From Mesostigma viride (taxonomy: Eukaryota; Streptophyta; Mesostigmatophyceae; Mesostigmatales; Mesostigmataceae), in assembly GCA_009746045.1 (NCBI GenBank), contig RPFO01000076.1:480614-544613 (forward strand): a stretch of 64,000 nt of DNA. The letters run 5' to 3'. This document shows, piece after piece, positions 11,084 through 22,947 of the stretch (the first letter of the stretch is position 1; each line of letters starts with the position of its first letter). A program made the translations under genes and the position numbers. The notes beneath the pieces were generated by a model, which worked only from the letters and a program-made list of their open reading frames with translations, had not been told where the DNA came from and searched no databases.

Positions 11084-12425
11084 TTAAGGGGTAGCCTTAT
11101 AATTTGGCTTGGGTATATAACGAATACAGGTAGGGATGGTTAAGCTCGGGAAGGTGCGAGGGATCGTAGCTACATAGCCATAGGACCACTTTCTTCTACT
11201 GACACAAAGCGTGGAAGCAACCAAGGTTGGGGCATAGATAGGGTAGGTTGTAGGTAGGGGCTTAGCCTGAACCAAGCCCTCAGGCTGATAACCATAATGA
11301 ATGGTAGACACGTTGATAACCTTCCCTAAGCGAAGAATATGCCAAATGAACATAGTTCTATCATCCAATAGCATAGTGCTACAATCCTGATTAACTTCAA
11401 AATTTGCTACGCGAGAGGGCATCTGAAAAACCTGAAAATTTTCATAGGCAGCGATAGGATAATCCCAAGTTAAGGTGGGCGCAAGGGTAGGGCAAAAGGG
11501 TGACCAGAAGGGCCAAAAGGAGCTAGGAAAGAACGTCTTGGGGGTACAGCACCAGAGGTAGGGGCTGCAGGAAGGGAAGAAGTATAGTGACAGGGGGAGG
11601 ACGTATTGGCTCACTGGCCCGTTGCTGGGCAGCCCTAACCTTAGGGGTATCAGTAGGGTTACCTTGTACATTGAAGGCAGGGGTAGGGGAAGACCGATCA
11701 GGTTTCATAGGCAATGGTAGGCTGCGCAAAAGGGCAGGAGGACGCATGGGGACGGCAGTAGGTCTACCAGAAGGACCTATATAGGAGCATGCGTACGACC
11801 ATTTACTTGTAGGTGCCACACCCAACAGGGTAGGAGCAGCAACAGAAGCTGGGGCAGGGTTAGTAGACGTAGGAGGGAGCTGCCCGTGTGCAGCACTAGC
11901 TAACCTAGCATGCTGACGTACTTTATAGGTAGTGGTGCACCATTAGGCGCAGGGGTGCATCCATAGGCGTACGATTACCTATGTGGTACGCAGGGGTAAA
12001 GGGAGACTGGGTAGGAAGCCTAGGCATCACTGCCTGTAGGGTAAGGTATCCATGGACTCACGCTTACGGCTTATTACCAACAGGGGTAGCATAAACATGG
12101 GTAGAAGGAAGATGTGTACTAGTAGGGTCACTACCACTAGCACAAGCACGATGATTGATAGCGGGTAAACCGCGACCAGGGGAAGATTGAGAGGCCATTT
12201 GTAATAGAAGGTGCTATTTTACCTTTCCTTGAACAAGGTAATAGGAATTAAGGGTAAAAGAACCAAAGTCAATACAAGGACGCTATCTGGGATATGAGTA
12301 GTAGACGTAGGATATTGGGGAACCATGCCACGGGTGGTAGAGTGGGGAGGCATTGCAAGAAGGGTAGACACTACCTTACTAGGCAGGGCGATGGTAGTCG
12401 GGGGATGGGCAGGAGGACGTATCAC
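11084..12425 (-). pseudogene. Element A: decayed coding-like region related to 9.5-10.6 kb
   Basis: Frames here carry GPSGRPTAVPMRPP and a following DYPIAAYENFQVFQMPSRVAN phrase that parallels SYPDTAYEAAQAPSRVAEL in the frame at 9,549-10,592. That indicates an internal duplication or an old relative inserted nearby. It is fragmentary, with several breaks. The rest of 12,426-13,320 shows nothing beyond a TAATAATAATAAT run near 12,466-12,484 and a primer-binding-like TGGTAATCGAGG beside the LTR. Confidence 0.35.
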
Positions 12426-13321
12426 AACCCAACCACAACTACAGGTAGGTAGGGGATCCGTCTCTAGTAATAATAATAATAATCATGATGATAATCATAT
12501 TAATACCAGGTTTATACTACCTAGCTAGGGAGGCAAATCTAGGAACTGCAAGAGGTTTCCCCAGAAAAAGACCATGACAGACGCGATAAACCAAAGGAAG
12601 AAACAACAAACAAATGCGGCAGAAAATAAAAACCATGGTATATGACGCAGGACACCCAACACTGATATGGGAGTCGTTGAAAGATGGCGCCCGAATGGTC
12701 CTTTCCTCCCCCCCTAAGAAGGTAGAGCTATCAAGCACGGTTGACAACATTAATGTAAAGGATAATTGAGCTTCATACGGTAGGGGTAGACGATGACTGA
12801 CGAACCCCGCGAGGGGTCTCAACTTGGGGTCGTGTATGATAGACAGTAGAATTTAATGAAGATACATTCCAGTTTAGCATTCATACATTCATAGGATAAA
12901 GAATCGCAGCCAGGTACAAAAGGTGTAGAAAACAAGGACGCTAATCGTCCCACTACATGTGCCAAGACAGCACCCAGCAAACCGATAATAGGTAGGCCAA
13001 CACCGGACCAGCAACCCTACTGGTGCCGGAACTGAAACAGCAACCCTAATTATGCTAAATGCGTAGGTTCTATGGACTGAGTAGGTAATGTATCTATCTA
13101 TGCACACAGCCCGCGGCGATCAAGTCTAACTTCGTCTAGAAGGTGTCCTGGACTGCAGGCAGCACGGTATCTAGGCGTCTAACAGGCGACTCAACCAATA
13201 CCTGTTAAATTACCTTCATCATTGCAGGCAGCACCGTCTAGGTCGCGGGGTGCCAACGCCGTGTATAGATTGTTATGGAGAGCTTTGTCGGGGTTCCCTA
13301 AACTAGCTCCTCGATTACCAT

Positions 13322-13920
13322 TGTTACGACCCGGTTCTTCTACTCTACCTCGACCCCAGGATCTAACCTGTCCTAGACTAACTAACCTGGTAGAAGAAGG
13401 AACCCTGTTCTGCATTTTGAAAGATCGTTGAACTCCCGACTCTAATGCTTTCCGATAATTGTTTCCATACTAAGCAATGGACACATTTACTTAGACATTA
13501 CTGGCAATAACGTACATCCATGGTTCGACTAGCTATAACAAGCCATATCAAAGGTCGAACTGTCAACACAAGGAAATTGCAACACCTAAATTGGCCGACA
13601 GACTCGTGCGTGCTCGGGCCAAACATGGCCCTCGCCCGTACGATCACAGGTAGGTTAGATCTACGCACTCTAATGCCACGTGGGGCGGCGCTGGTCCAGA
13701 CCACACAGAGTGCCAACGGTCCAGGCCCTAAAGTACGCAGCGCGGCACGACTGCACCGGCCCACAATACTGAACAATTGATATGTCACTGGACCAGGTAA
13801 CAACCAGTCAAAAGGGTCCTAACCGCACGTAAACGTAGGAACGACAACAGCCGTAACCACGGATTGTTTCGGAGTAGCTGAGGCTACCAAGAACGTAAGG
13901 CCTCTATTTACGGCCGTAAT
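13322..13920 (-). repeat. 5' LTR of element A (main part; last 26 bp at 33,178-33,203)
   Basis: The sequence matches 5,252-5,850 almost base for base, stops at GCCGTAAT where element B begins, and resumes at 33,178 on the far side of B. The bases GTAAT occur at both junctions as B's target duplication. Confidence 0.9.
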
Positions 13921-14412
13921 AGTTAACGTTCTTATGAAACGCAATGTGAAGGATATGGTTGCAATGCAGCAATGTGTGAATTTGGTTGGAAACGGAGCTT
14001 TGTTAAAATTGGATAATGTTACAGCGCTCACACACTTGAGGCTTGTACAAGCGTTTGCCAAGTCAAGGCAACACACGTGAGGCGGGCTCGCAAGAGATGC
14101 CCAATTGGCACTGGCCTATTCTTTATATACTTGTGCACTGTGCTTTGCTAGTCCTGAGCAGCCTAAGAGGCCTGCTCAGTATTAACACTCCCAGTACAGT
14201 ATTCACAACCTGTACAGCGCCCAGATCCTATACAGTAGGTCTGCCATACAGGCACAGTGACCACAGAGTACAGTCACCACAGTGATTATTGCATCTGCAC
14301 CTAGAAGTCCAGGACTAGTAGGCCTGCGGTACCAACAGACCACAGGTTAAGGTTCCTATTTCCTGCGTACGACGTATTAATCCAATACCGTCGTAGGTTC
14401 AGCACCTAATTC

Positions 14413-14882
14413 AGTTAGAATGCGGTGGGATATATTGCTTGAGAACACTGAAGGCTTGGAGCAATGAATTGCTTGGTTCATTAGAAAATAGGTTTACCCT
14501 TTATCAACGTTCCTCTCACCGGCTGCGCCGCCAGTGACCGTTGGGTGCAGACCGTTGGCCCGAGGCCACACGATGACAGGTAGCTCTAGTCACTGCATCG
14601 TGCGATCACAAATCAATGCACGCTGCAGTACGGTCCCTATCTAGGATACTCTAGTACCGTCCAATGACAGGACACTACGTATACTGGGTACTGACATCTG
14701 TCACGTACCTCAGTACCCAAAGTACCTATCTAGGGAAACGTATGCGACTCGACTAGCATCCTATCTGCATAGCCCACGTGGTATTTATATTCACATACCA
14801 ACGTAGGTTTACAAGGCTTATTCATACGTTGTATTCACAATGCCTTTGAGACTTAGTCTACAGCAAAGCATGGAGACTAACT
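14413..14882 (-). repeat. 3' LTR of element C
   Basis: It runs AGTTAGAATGCGG to GGAGACTAACT and pairs with 21,583-22,055. The bordering minus-strand sequence AATACTGG|AGTTAG resembles the TTGG|AGTTA junction of B and D. Confidence 0.9.
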
Positions 14883-15414
14883 CCAGTATTGTTTTATTAT
14901 TTATTTCTTAATGCAGGTCTGCACCCCCAACATTATTGTTATTGTTTTTAAGTTGATTAGGGGTACAAAAGAGACATGGCTGGTTGAGCCAGGTTGGTTA
15001 CAGCTGGCTGTTCTGGCCAGGTGTTATATTGCACATTAAATAAGGTGTACACAGCTGGCTGGTTTGGCCAGTTACTGAAGCACACATTAAGTAAATGGAT
15101 ACAAAGCTTGTGTCCTCAAGCTGCAAATGGATACAAATCTGACCTAGCCAGCACTCACACCCCACAACGAATGTGTTGAATTTTATGGCGCCCAGCAGCT
15201 ATCGCTGTGGTAAGGGGGTGTGGTGGTTGTGTACTGTGCTATGGCCAGTCATTTATTCAAACACTGACTCTGATATCATAGGGGTTCATGTTCTGAAAGA
15301 GGAGCTGGTACTGTTGGCCAGCAGCATCCCGCAGCTTCGTGAGAGCGTCTGCTGGGTTGTCCTCATCATCCACATGAGTCCAGCTGGAAAAATAGGTGGC
15401 CTCCTGTTTGAGGA

Positions 15415-18400
15415 TCACCCAATCCAGTCAGTGTGGACAGCAGCAGAGACAGATTTCTTGGTTAGAAAACTGATCACAGATTGGCTGTCAGTATAGAGAT
15501 GTGAGATGACATTGCATGTGCTGCCTGCCTGGGTTTGTAGCCAGGTGAGCATGTGCTGCAGGGAACGAGCATGCAATGCAGCAGACACCACAGCACGACA
15601 TTCAGCTGAGTTGCTGCTGCCAGGTTTTCTGCGGTGTAGCCTGCTGTACCAGGAAGTGAGGGACATGTAATCTGACCTGTTGGTGAGAAAAAACAGCCCT
15701 GATTCCCGTGCCCCCATCTGATTGATTGTTCTGCTCTCCATGGAGCTGTCCATGACACTGGATGTGGATGTCTTCCATCAGATTCAGGCCATGGAGGATG
15801 AGGGGGGGACAGTCATGACAACTTCCTGATGTGACTGCATTTGATTTGACTAGAACATCATGGGTGACCCTGCTGATGACAGCTAAGGGAGCCCCACAGA
15901 TGGCTGACCACCACCCCAGTTTGCCCTGAACAGTGGCACACATGTGTAAGGGGAGGTAGTGTGATGCAGCAGATCTAGACAATCTTGATATATTCTGCAG
16001 GAGGAGAGAGAGAGCAGACCCACTGATCTGGCTGCCTGTGCAGCTGCAACATGATGCCACAGAACTGGATGGGGGTTGTGCTCAATTCCACCTGTTTGCC
16101 AATCTCATATGATTCCTGGACCTGCTGAATAAAGGTTTCCACCTCAGCTCTAGGCCCACAAATGAGTTGGTCATCTCCATGCCACACAAAGAACAGCAGT
16201 CCAGAGGGGGTGGGTACAACAAAAAAGCATGGGTCCAGGTCATCATACGTGGCCTTGAGCTTTTTGAATACTTCCTCTGCTGAGTCTCTGAAAATTTTTG
16301 GGGCACTGACAAGCCCTTCCACCCCAATGTTGATGATAAGGTGGGGCTCATCAATATAAGGTTTCCACACAGCTGGGGTGTCTACCACGTACACCTTCCC
16401 TTTCCACACAGATTCAGCCTTTTCTGGGTCCCCCCTGAGGAAGGCCCTTTTAATATCAGTGGCTTTGCAGACATAGTCTTGGCCTGCATTGAGGTTGTGG
16501 AGGAATAGGGAGAGCATGATCCTGAGTGAGGTTTGTTGCAGCCCAGGTGTGTATGTTTCCCCTTTTGGCAGTGTGGAGTCCCCTTTAATTCTGTGACACA
16601 TGGTCTGGCATGGAAGATTGGGGAGCCCACTTTTTGTGGTTTTTGTTTGAGAACAAATTTTAATCTGAGCTTTTTGGCTCCCTCTGGCACGTCCCATGAA
16701 GGGGTGACAGGCGGTTTGTATTGAGGGTTTTTGGGGTTGGGCAGGACCCATTCCTGCCTGGCTTGGTGGACAATGGCCATCAGCCACTTGGTAAACCCTT
16801 TTTGTGTTTTGCATTCTTGTATGACGTGGGAGATTTGGTGGGGTGAGTGCATGGCTATGTCCCACTTACCCAGCCCAAAGGCTGAGGGATGGAGGAACTG
16901 GCTGTGCACTAACTTGTCCAGATCAGGGATCTCCCCTGGTGCATACTGAGTGTTGACTGCCTTGATGACAGCATCCATACCAGGGACAATACTGGAGAGA
17001 GGGATTTTAAAGTGGTCCAGAGGAACTGCACCCACCCCTGTGACACTGAGCTCATTAGCTGAGATAAGCACCCCAGGATAGGATACAAAAGGTTCCCCCA
17101 ACAAGGTGTTACCAGAGTACCCCTCCACCACCTGGAAGGGTGTCTGAATACCAAGTATAGGGAGCATCACTTGTCCCACTACATCCAGTGAGCTTTGGCC
17201 TGAGAAATCCTGCACCCGTGCCCAAAATGAAGGTGCAATCTCAAGACCAGGGATGGCTTGTGCACTGATCACACTGACCTGTGCCTGAGTGTCTATTGCC
17301 AGGGTCCAGGGGTCCTGACTAGTGCACACAGCTGAGACTTTTGCCAACCCTGCGGCCACAGCAGCTTGTTGCTTATGTGACCTGTGTAATGCTTGCAAGG
17401 CGACTGCCAATTTGACCTCAGAGCGGGAGGTTGGCAGACAATTTGGTGCCTTGGGGCTGAGCTAATGCTTCCAACCCAGCTACCTCGTGCCTGGTTAAGC
17501 AATCCCCAGGTTGTGAAGTGGGCCTGGCTTCACTGAGGGTGGAAGGGTTCACAGAGGGTGCTGTGGTGCTGTCAACAGCAGTAATTGGTGGCTCAGAGCT
17601 ACTGCTGGGCATGCTGGAGTTGCCAGATAGAAGTAGTGAGTCCATGCTTAAAGACTCTTCCCCAGGCACGTCTGCCATGGGAGAATAATACTTCTTAATT
17701 CTATGACAGCTCACCCTGTGACGCTTCCCATTGATATTGTGCTTGACCTCCACGGTCTTGCTGTTTTTGGTAAATCCACGGATGGTAACTGGACCTAGCC
17801 AAGTTCCAACCTTACCAAAGCTGTTTTCCTTGTAATAGAGAACTTGATCACCTTTTTGGAATACTGGCCTGGAATGGGTTTTATCTTTTTCTGCCAGTTT
17901 TGCTGAGGTTTGTGCACGTGCAGTGTTGTACAGTGCTATCACCTCTGGGGGATATACACCTGCCTGCAGGCCTGCTGGGATTACTTCACCCCACGTGGCA
18001 TGCAAGACAGGTCTCATGTTTAGGGTTGTGCACATTTCATGACACCAGAGTGCCCTGTCACAATAGACCCCTGAAGTAGCATCCTTGGAAGGATTTTTGG
18101 CTAGTAGGGTTTTGACAGATCTGATGGTTCTTTCAATGACCCCCTGACCCTCATGATCTTCCAGCCCAGCAATCTCTATTGCTTCACACCCTTCCAGGTC
18201 AGTCAGACAAGAAAATTGTTGATCAAGCAAAATTCTGTCAACTGGGTAGAATCTGGGTAAAGCAATCATGAGTGCAACACGTAGCTGCCCTGCAGACATG
18301 CCAGGTAGGGGTTCCATTACTGTGAACCTGGACCATGAGTCTTTTAGGATCAGGTAGGGTTGGACATCTTTGTTGATGTGCATCACATCCCCCACTATCA

Positions 18401-18800
18401 TGCCCCTATTGGTGGAAGGAGTTGCAGTATGCCATTTTTGAGGTTTGGGGCTATTGAACTGACATTCTTGACAGTGTTGTCTAGCCAGTTTTACTGCATT
18501 CCTGAGTTGTTTTCCCATGCTACTACCCCCCAGCCGTCTGGCCAGTTCCTCAGCCACTGTTTCATGACCCATGGCTAGGTGCAGCTGATGAGCAAGCTCC
18601 TTGATATCTATGGAGTTGTCAACAGTAGGGGTTAGTGCTTTTATGTAAGGTTCCAGAACAGGGTGTTGGGAGGACAGTAAGGTTGCTGCCTCAAAATCAA
18701 TTATGCCCTGGTTGCCATCCCCAATGGTAATGAGATCATCATCCTCAGAGTACATAAGGTGAGTGAACTCACATTGATTTGGGTAGCGAGGCCTGTTGCA
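15415..18800 (-). pseudogene. Element C pol part: integrase, retropepsin-like, RT, RNase H
   Basis: In transcript order: an HHCC zinc site (LHLAMGHE then CQEC) and a DDE core (DVMHINKD, ILLDQQF, GQGVIERTIRSV) with a C-terminal SH3-like tail (KGDQVLYYK...GTWLGPVTI); next a retropepsin-like segment near 17,050-17,310 with AIDTQAQVSVIS and, further on, NTLLGEPF; next a copia-type RT (DIKRAFLRGD, GLVSAPKIF, FVWHGDDQL near 16,165-16,190); last an RNase H-like part (SAECRAVV, YTDSQSVI). The protease-like segment therefore lies after integrase. The span 14,883-15,414 to its left is non-coding 3' sequence containing a repeated CAGCTGGCTGKTYTGGCCAG motif. Confidence 0.75.
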
Positions 18801-21564
18801 ACGGCTGCCTGGAGGCCCCAGGGGATGACGTGCGTGCCAGCAGCCCGGGCAGAGATCCACCCCGTTGGCCAGGGAGTCGTTGTTGGGGCAGTTGTGCCGT
18901 GCGTGCCCTCGTTGGAAGCACCTCAGGCACCTTATGGACCCCCCAGGGTTGCCAGGCTGGTTGTTGTTGTGTTGTTGTTGTTGTTGTTTCCCTGCTGGGA
19001 CCGGTTCTGGCCCTGCTGGGACCTGTTGTTGTTGTTGTTTTGGCCCTGTTGGGACCTGTTGTTATTGTTGCCCTGCTGGGACCTGTTGTTGTTGTTGTTG
19101 TTGTTGTTGTTGGGGTTGCCATGCAGGGGCACACGGTGCCACGTGTTGCCACGCCCCTGAGAGCCACTGCCCCCTTGGTGGGAGGACTTGTGGGTCTTGG
19201 GTGCCCCCCCTGGCTGGCCTGCCCCTTGCGTTTGTGGCCTTGGACACCCTGGACCTTGGGGTCCTGGGCCTGGTTGTTGCCAGTACCCAGGGGGTCCACT
19301 GCCTCCTCGATATAGAGCATGGCAGCTCTGAAGTTGTCCCAGAGGGACTTGAGGCCTGTAAGCAGGGTAGCCAGGACAGAAGGTTGCAAATTAGCTTTTG
19401 TTAGCCAGGTGTGGATGAGATACCTTGGTTGGAGCTTGAGAAGCTCAAGGTCTTTCTCAATCATTACCCTGTATGTTTTTGCATCCCCAGAGAGGTTATT
19501 CTTGTTCACCTTATATGCAGCAAGCCAGTTGAAACGTTCTACTGCTTCCATGTGGTTATTGGTAAGCACTAGCTGTTTCAGATCAGTGATAAAGGTAGGC
19601 CACTGTTCAATGGCTGCTTCAGGTGTCAGGGTACGTTCCTGATAGGTTTGAATCAATGCTCTGATTGCAGGAGATGATTGATGGAATGTGGAGGAGGCCC
19701 TGAGAGCCTTAAACTGATGTCTAAGGTTAAGACCTTCCATCCCATACTCCAAAGCAAAAACAAATTGCTTAGCTTGTTCAACAGTGTGACCCTCAGGCAA
19801 GCCAGCAATATTGATTTTGGATTCCTTTTTATGAGGGTTAAACACACCTGTGAGAGGGGGGTTGGCCCTCAAGAAGCTGTCGGTTGCTTGTTGCAGGCGG
19901 GTGGGGTCCAGGTTGATGGTCCCCCGCTCATACCGCGACATCAGGGCGCGCAGGCCCTCGACAGTTTGCAGCTGGTTAGCTGTTAACTGCTGATCTTGCA
20001 ACGAGGCCAGCTGGGCCTGGAGAATGGCGAGCTGTTCCAGGACATCCCCGCTCCTTGGGGGGGCCTCAGCAGGCCTGTTGGGTGCCTGTGGCACCTCTGC
20101 ACCTCCCCCCAGGGCCTCCTGGGGTCCTGGCCACCCCCCCTGGTTTGGGAGGGGGCCCCAACCCACAGGGCGAACCTGGGGTGGTGGGGGAGGGGGAGGG
20201 GGGGTCATGGTGGCCCTGGGGGAGCCCGGGGGTGTCCGGGTAACCCCACTGGGTCCAGCCCCATCGGTGGAGGGGCGGGCAGGGGTGTCTGCCTCTGCTC
20301 TCCTCCTGGCCTCCTCCCGCATGAGACGCTTCATCTCCTTGCGTACCTCATGCTCCCGGAGGGCTGCCTGAAAAGCAGCCTCATCCTCGGGTATGTCAGG
20401 GAGTGGTTCTCCCATGATCATAGCAGGCCGGACTGGACAGTCCGCCTCTTTGCCCTTCCTCGCGCCCAGGGCCAGCAGTCCCTCCTTGTACTGCAGGGGT
20501 TGGGGGGGAGAGGGTTTCTTGCTGGTGGTTTCCAGCGGGGGGGCTTCTTCAGCTACCACCCCATGTTTGGCCAAGATGGCCTCCGTGACCCTGGCTTGGG
20601 TGATGGAGGACATGGTTTTAAAGTGTGCTGACCGAGCAAGCTCGGCCAGGTCTTGACTGTCCGCATAGTGCATGGGATAGTCAGCATTTTTTAAGAGGTC
20701 ACGTAACCGCTGGGTGGCCTCGCGGTACGCGTCCGCCATCGCCTGGTGGGTAGCCAGGCGACGGGCGGCTTCCTCTTCATATTCTTGCCGCTTAGCGGCG
20801 AGCCGAAAAGCCGCCTCTCGGCGGACCTCTCGGTCCCGCTGCCGCTCTCGGCGTTCTTCATTTGCCACCAGCGCGGCCTGCTCGACCGCCAGGAGCGCTG
20901 GGGTAAGATTGATCTCAGTCTCCCCATCGGGGAGACTGGCAGTGTCGGATACCTCATCGTCGGACATTGGTTGTCCGGCGATGGGTTCCACAGGTTTTCG
21001 CACCACCCGTGCGAGTTTAATACTCTCCATGTCCTTCTTCTTGCGAAGAAGGGACGCAGAGGGTCGCCCAAACGTTAGCTCAATGTGGTTATGTCCCTGG
21101 GCGAAAGGGACATTAAGGTTTGATGTGGCGGGACGAAAGGTAATCGTCCCGTCCGGTGCCACCGAGGCCGTCTGACGGGGCATACGCTCCCGAAGAGATG
21201 GCAACGTGGGGCCGGACTGTGGAGCCTCAGTGGGGTTTACCACCGAGGTCTCCGCAGCCATGGCCGCGCCAGCCGTGGTTGCGGCTGGGGCGGCCGCCGG
21301 AGTCGAGGGTAAGCCGGTCTCCCCGGGGGGAGCCGTCTCGGCCTCCGGCCTCGCAGGGGAGGGGGGTAGGTCGGTCGGCTTTGCAGCCGCCGTCCCCTCG
21401 TCCTGGCAACCATTGTGAGTCTTTTTGTTCTTTTTCTTTTTCTTGGAAATGGCCGCATCGCCAGCCGGCTTCTTGTTGTTGTCTCTGGGCATCCGCCGAT
21501 CCTGCCCATCATCATCCTCGTTGTAGGTAAGCTTCTTAGCGACATTCTTGTTCGTGATAGCCAT
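18769..21564 (-). pseudogene. Element C gag part with a long N-terminal extension
   Basis: The frame encodes about 930 residues, much longer than the 300-450 usual for copia Gag. It begins MAITNKNVAKKL, passes through Ala/Pro-rich linkers, a strongly charged coiled-coil-like Arg/Glu region (RRERQRDREVRREAA), a proline run, a helical capsid-like region (NIAGLPEGHTVEQAKQFVFA) and a Thr/Asn-rich repetitive tail. A CX2CX4HX4C zinc knuckle (CLRCFQRGHARHNC) lies near 18,889-18,930. The capsid-like region is shared with element F. The extension has no domain I recognise. Confidence 0.7.
18957..19120. repeat. TTG microsatellite inside element C gag
   Basis: Runs of TTG/CAA are separated by a GGGACC-containing word that recurs about four times with GCCCTGCTGG nearby. 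In the gag sense they code for Thr-rich blocks separated by GPSRA. Element F also has a short Asn-coding run next to its gag start. Confidence 0.75.
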
Positions 21565-21582
21565 GGTAGCAAATAAAATTCA

Positions 21583-22055
21583 AGTTAGAATGCGGTGGGA
21601 TATATTGCTTGAGAACACTGAAGGCTTGGAGCAATGAATTGCTTGGTTCATTAGAAAATAGGTTTACCCTTTATCAACGTTCCTCTCACCGGCTGCGCCG
21701 CCAGTGACCGTTGGGTGCAGACCGTTGGCCCGAGGCCACACGATGACAGGTAGCAGTCTAGTCACTGCATCGTGCGATCACAAATCAATGCACGCTGCAG
21801 TACGGTCCCTATCTAGGATACTCTAGTACCGTCCAATGACAGGACACTACGTATACTGGGTACTGACATCTGTCACGTACCTCAGTACCCAAAGTACCTA
21901 TCTAGGGAAACGTATGCGACTCGACTAGCATTCCTATCTGTATAGCCCACGTGGTATTTATATTCACATACCAACGTAGGTTTACAAGGCTTATTCATAC
22001 GTTGTATTCACAATGCCTTTGAGACTTAGTCTACAGCAAAGCATGGAGACTAACT
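21583..22055 (-). repeat. 5' LTR of element C
   Basis: It pairs with 14,413-14,882 and is followed outward by AATTC and the remainder of element B's left LTR. The gag ATG lies about 20 bases inside its inner edge. Confidence 0.9.
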
Positions 22056-22060
22056 AATTC

Positions 22061-22270
22061 CTGTCAGCCCAGGAATTACTGTCGACCCCATATGTCGTCG
22101 GCAAATATTCACGTCCGACTTAGAAGAACAGCCGGCTCGCGCTCGCGCGCGACCGGGAAGTCGGAACGCCATAACTTTCTTGATACTTGTCGGAATGAAC
22201 TCGTTCCGGTGCCGCTGGAATCGCAGAGAAATGCCGAATCAGGATCACGCCAATGCGCTTGGCGTTAACT
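22061..22270 (-). repeat. Remainder of element B left (3') LTR
   Basis: It continues element B's LTR after the element C insertion and matches 32,963-33,172. It ends GGCGTTAACT and is followed by CCAATCCTTTCTTTTCTT, which on the minus strand is the purine tract bordering the 3' LTR. Element D has almost the same tract in the same place. Confidence 0.85.
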
Positions 22271-22804
22271 CCAATCCTTTCTTTTCTTGAGCTGTAGCAG
22301 CTCACACAAGTCTACATACAAACACACACAATGGGTACTGGACATCCTCCCCGACTACAAGTCACAACCCACTGGGCATGACAGTCAGCTTGGATTCCTT
22401 ATTCTATGTACATAGCACCCATACTGGTTCAGGAGCACAAACAAATTACAATGAGTCCCTATCCCTTTACGGGAGGCTCGTTGTGTTACCCATGTACAAG
22501 AGGTTGGCCAACTGTGGCAGCCCATAGGTGTTCAGCTAAGAACTTGAGAAGTATGTACAACCTTCAGGACCTTAGGCGAAACCCCACAGATCACCCACAA
22601 CAGCTCATCAGAAAACATTGCTGACCCCCAGACGGGAGTCGGCGCCGGTCTGCTGCCCCTTATCGAACCAGACACAACATCTACGCGAAGCACATGCAAA
22701 CACAAGCTCCTATACTCGTTCCAACCGTGGAAAATCAGGGGACCTGTCGCCACCTCACCAGCATGGTGGATGGGTCAGCCAGTCCGTGAAACTCCGCCTT
22801 AAGA

Positions 22805-22836
22805 CGGCACCAGGGAATCGAACCCCGCCCACAAAC
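22805..22836 (-). other. tRNA T-arm-like motif in the 3' region of element B
   Basis: On the minus strand CGGGG TTCGATT CCCTG forms a five-pair stem (one G-T wobble) with a seven-base loop exactly like a tRNA T-arm and pol III B box. The same motif with similar flanks occurs in the 3' region of element D (54,827-54,861). I could not build a complete cloverleaf around either, so it is not called a tRNA gene. Other sequence at 22,271-22,947 shows no gene. Confidence 0.45.
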
Positions 22837-22947
22837 CACAGATCTGGGGAAACCTCAGACTGAGATGAAAACCCCAGATAGACATCTCTCCATCAGAGAC
22901 AATGTCAGACATTCCCACACCAGAGACATGTCTCACCCCTCAAGGTG

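Larger units (their letters stand above)
14413..22055 (-). mobile_element. Element C: copia-like LTR retrotransposon inserted in the left LTR of B
   Basis: The LTRs are 14,413-14,882 and 21,583-22,055, with inverted ends AGTTAG...CTAACT and the target duplication AATTC at 14,408-14,412 and 22,056-22,060. The copies differ by one substitution and two small indels that I could see. Coding sense is minus: a very long gag, then integrase, retropepsin-like, RT and RNase H. Its first ATG is only about 20 bases from the 5' LTR, leaving little room for a conventional primer-binding site. It is broken, with about four breaks. Confidence 0.9.
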
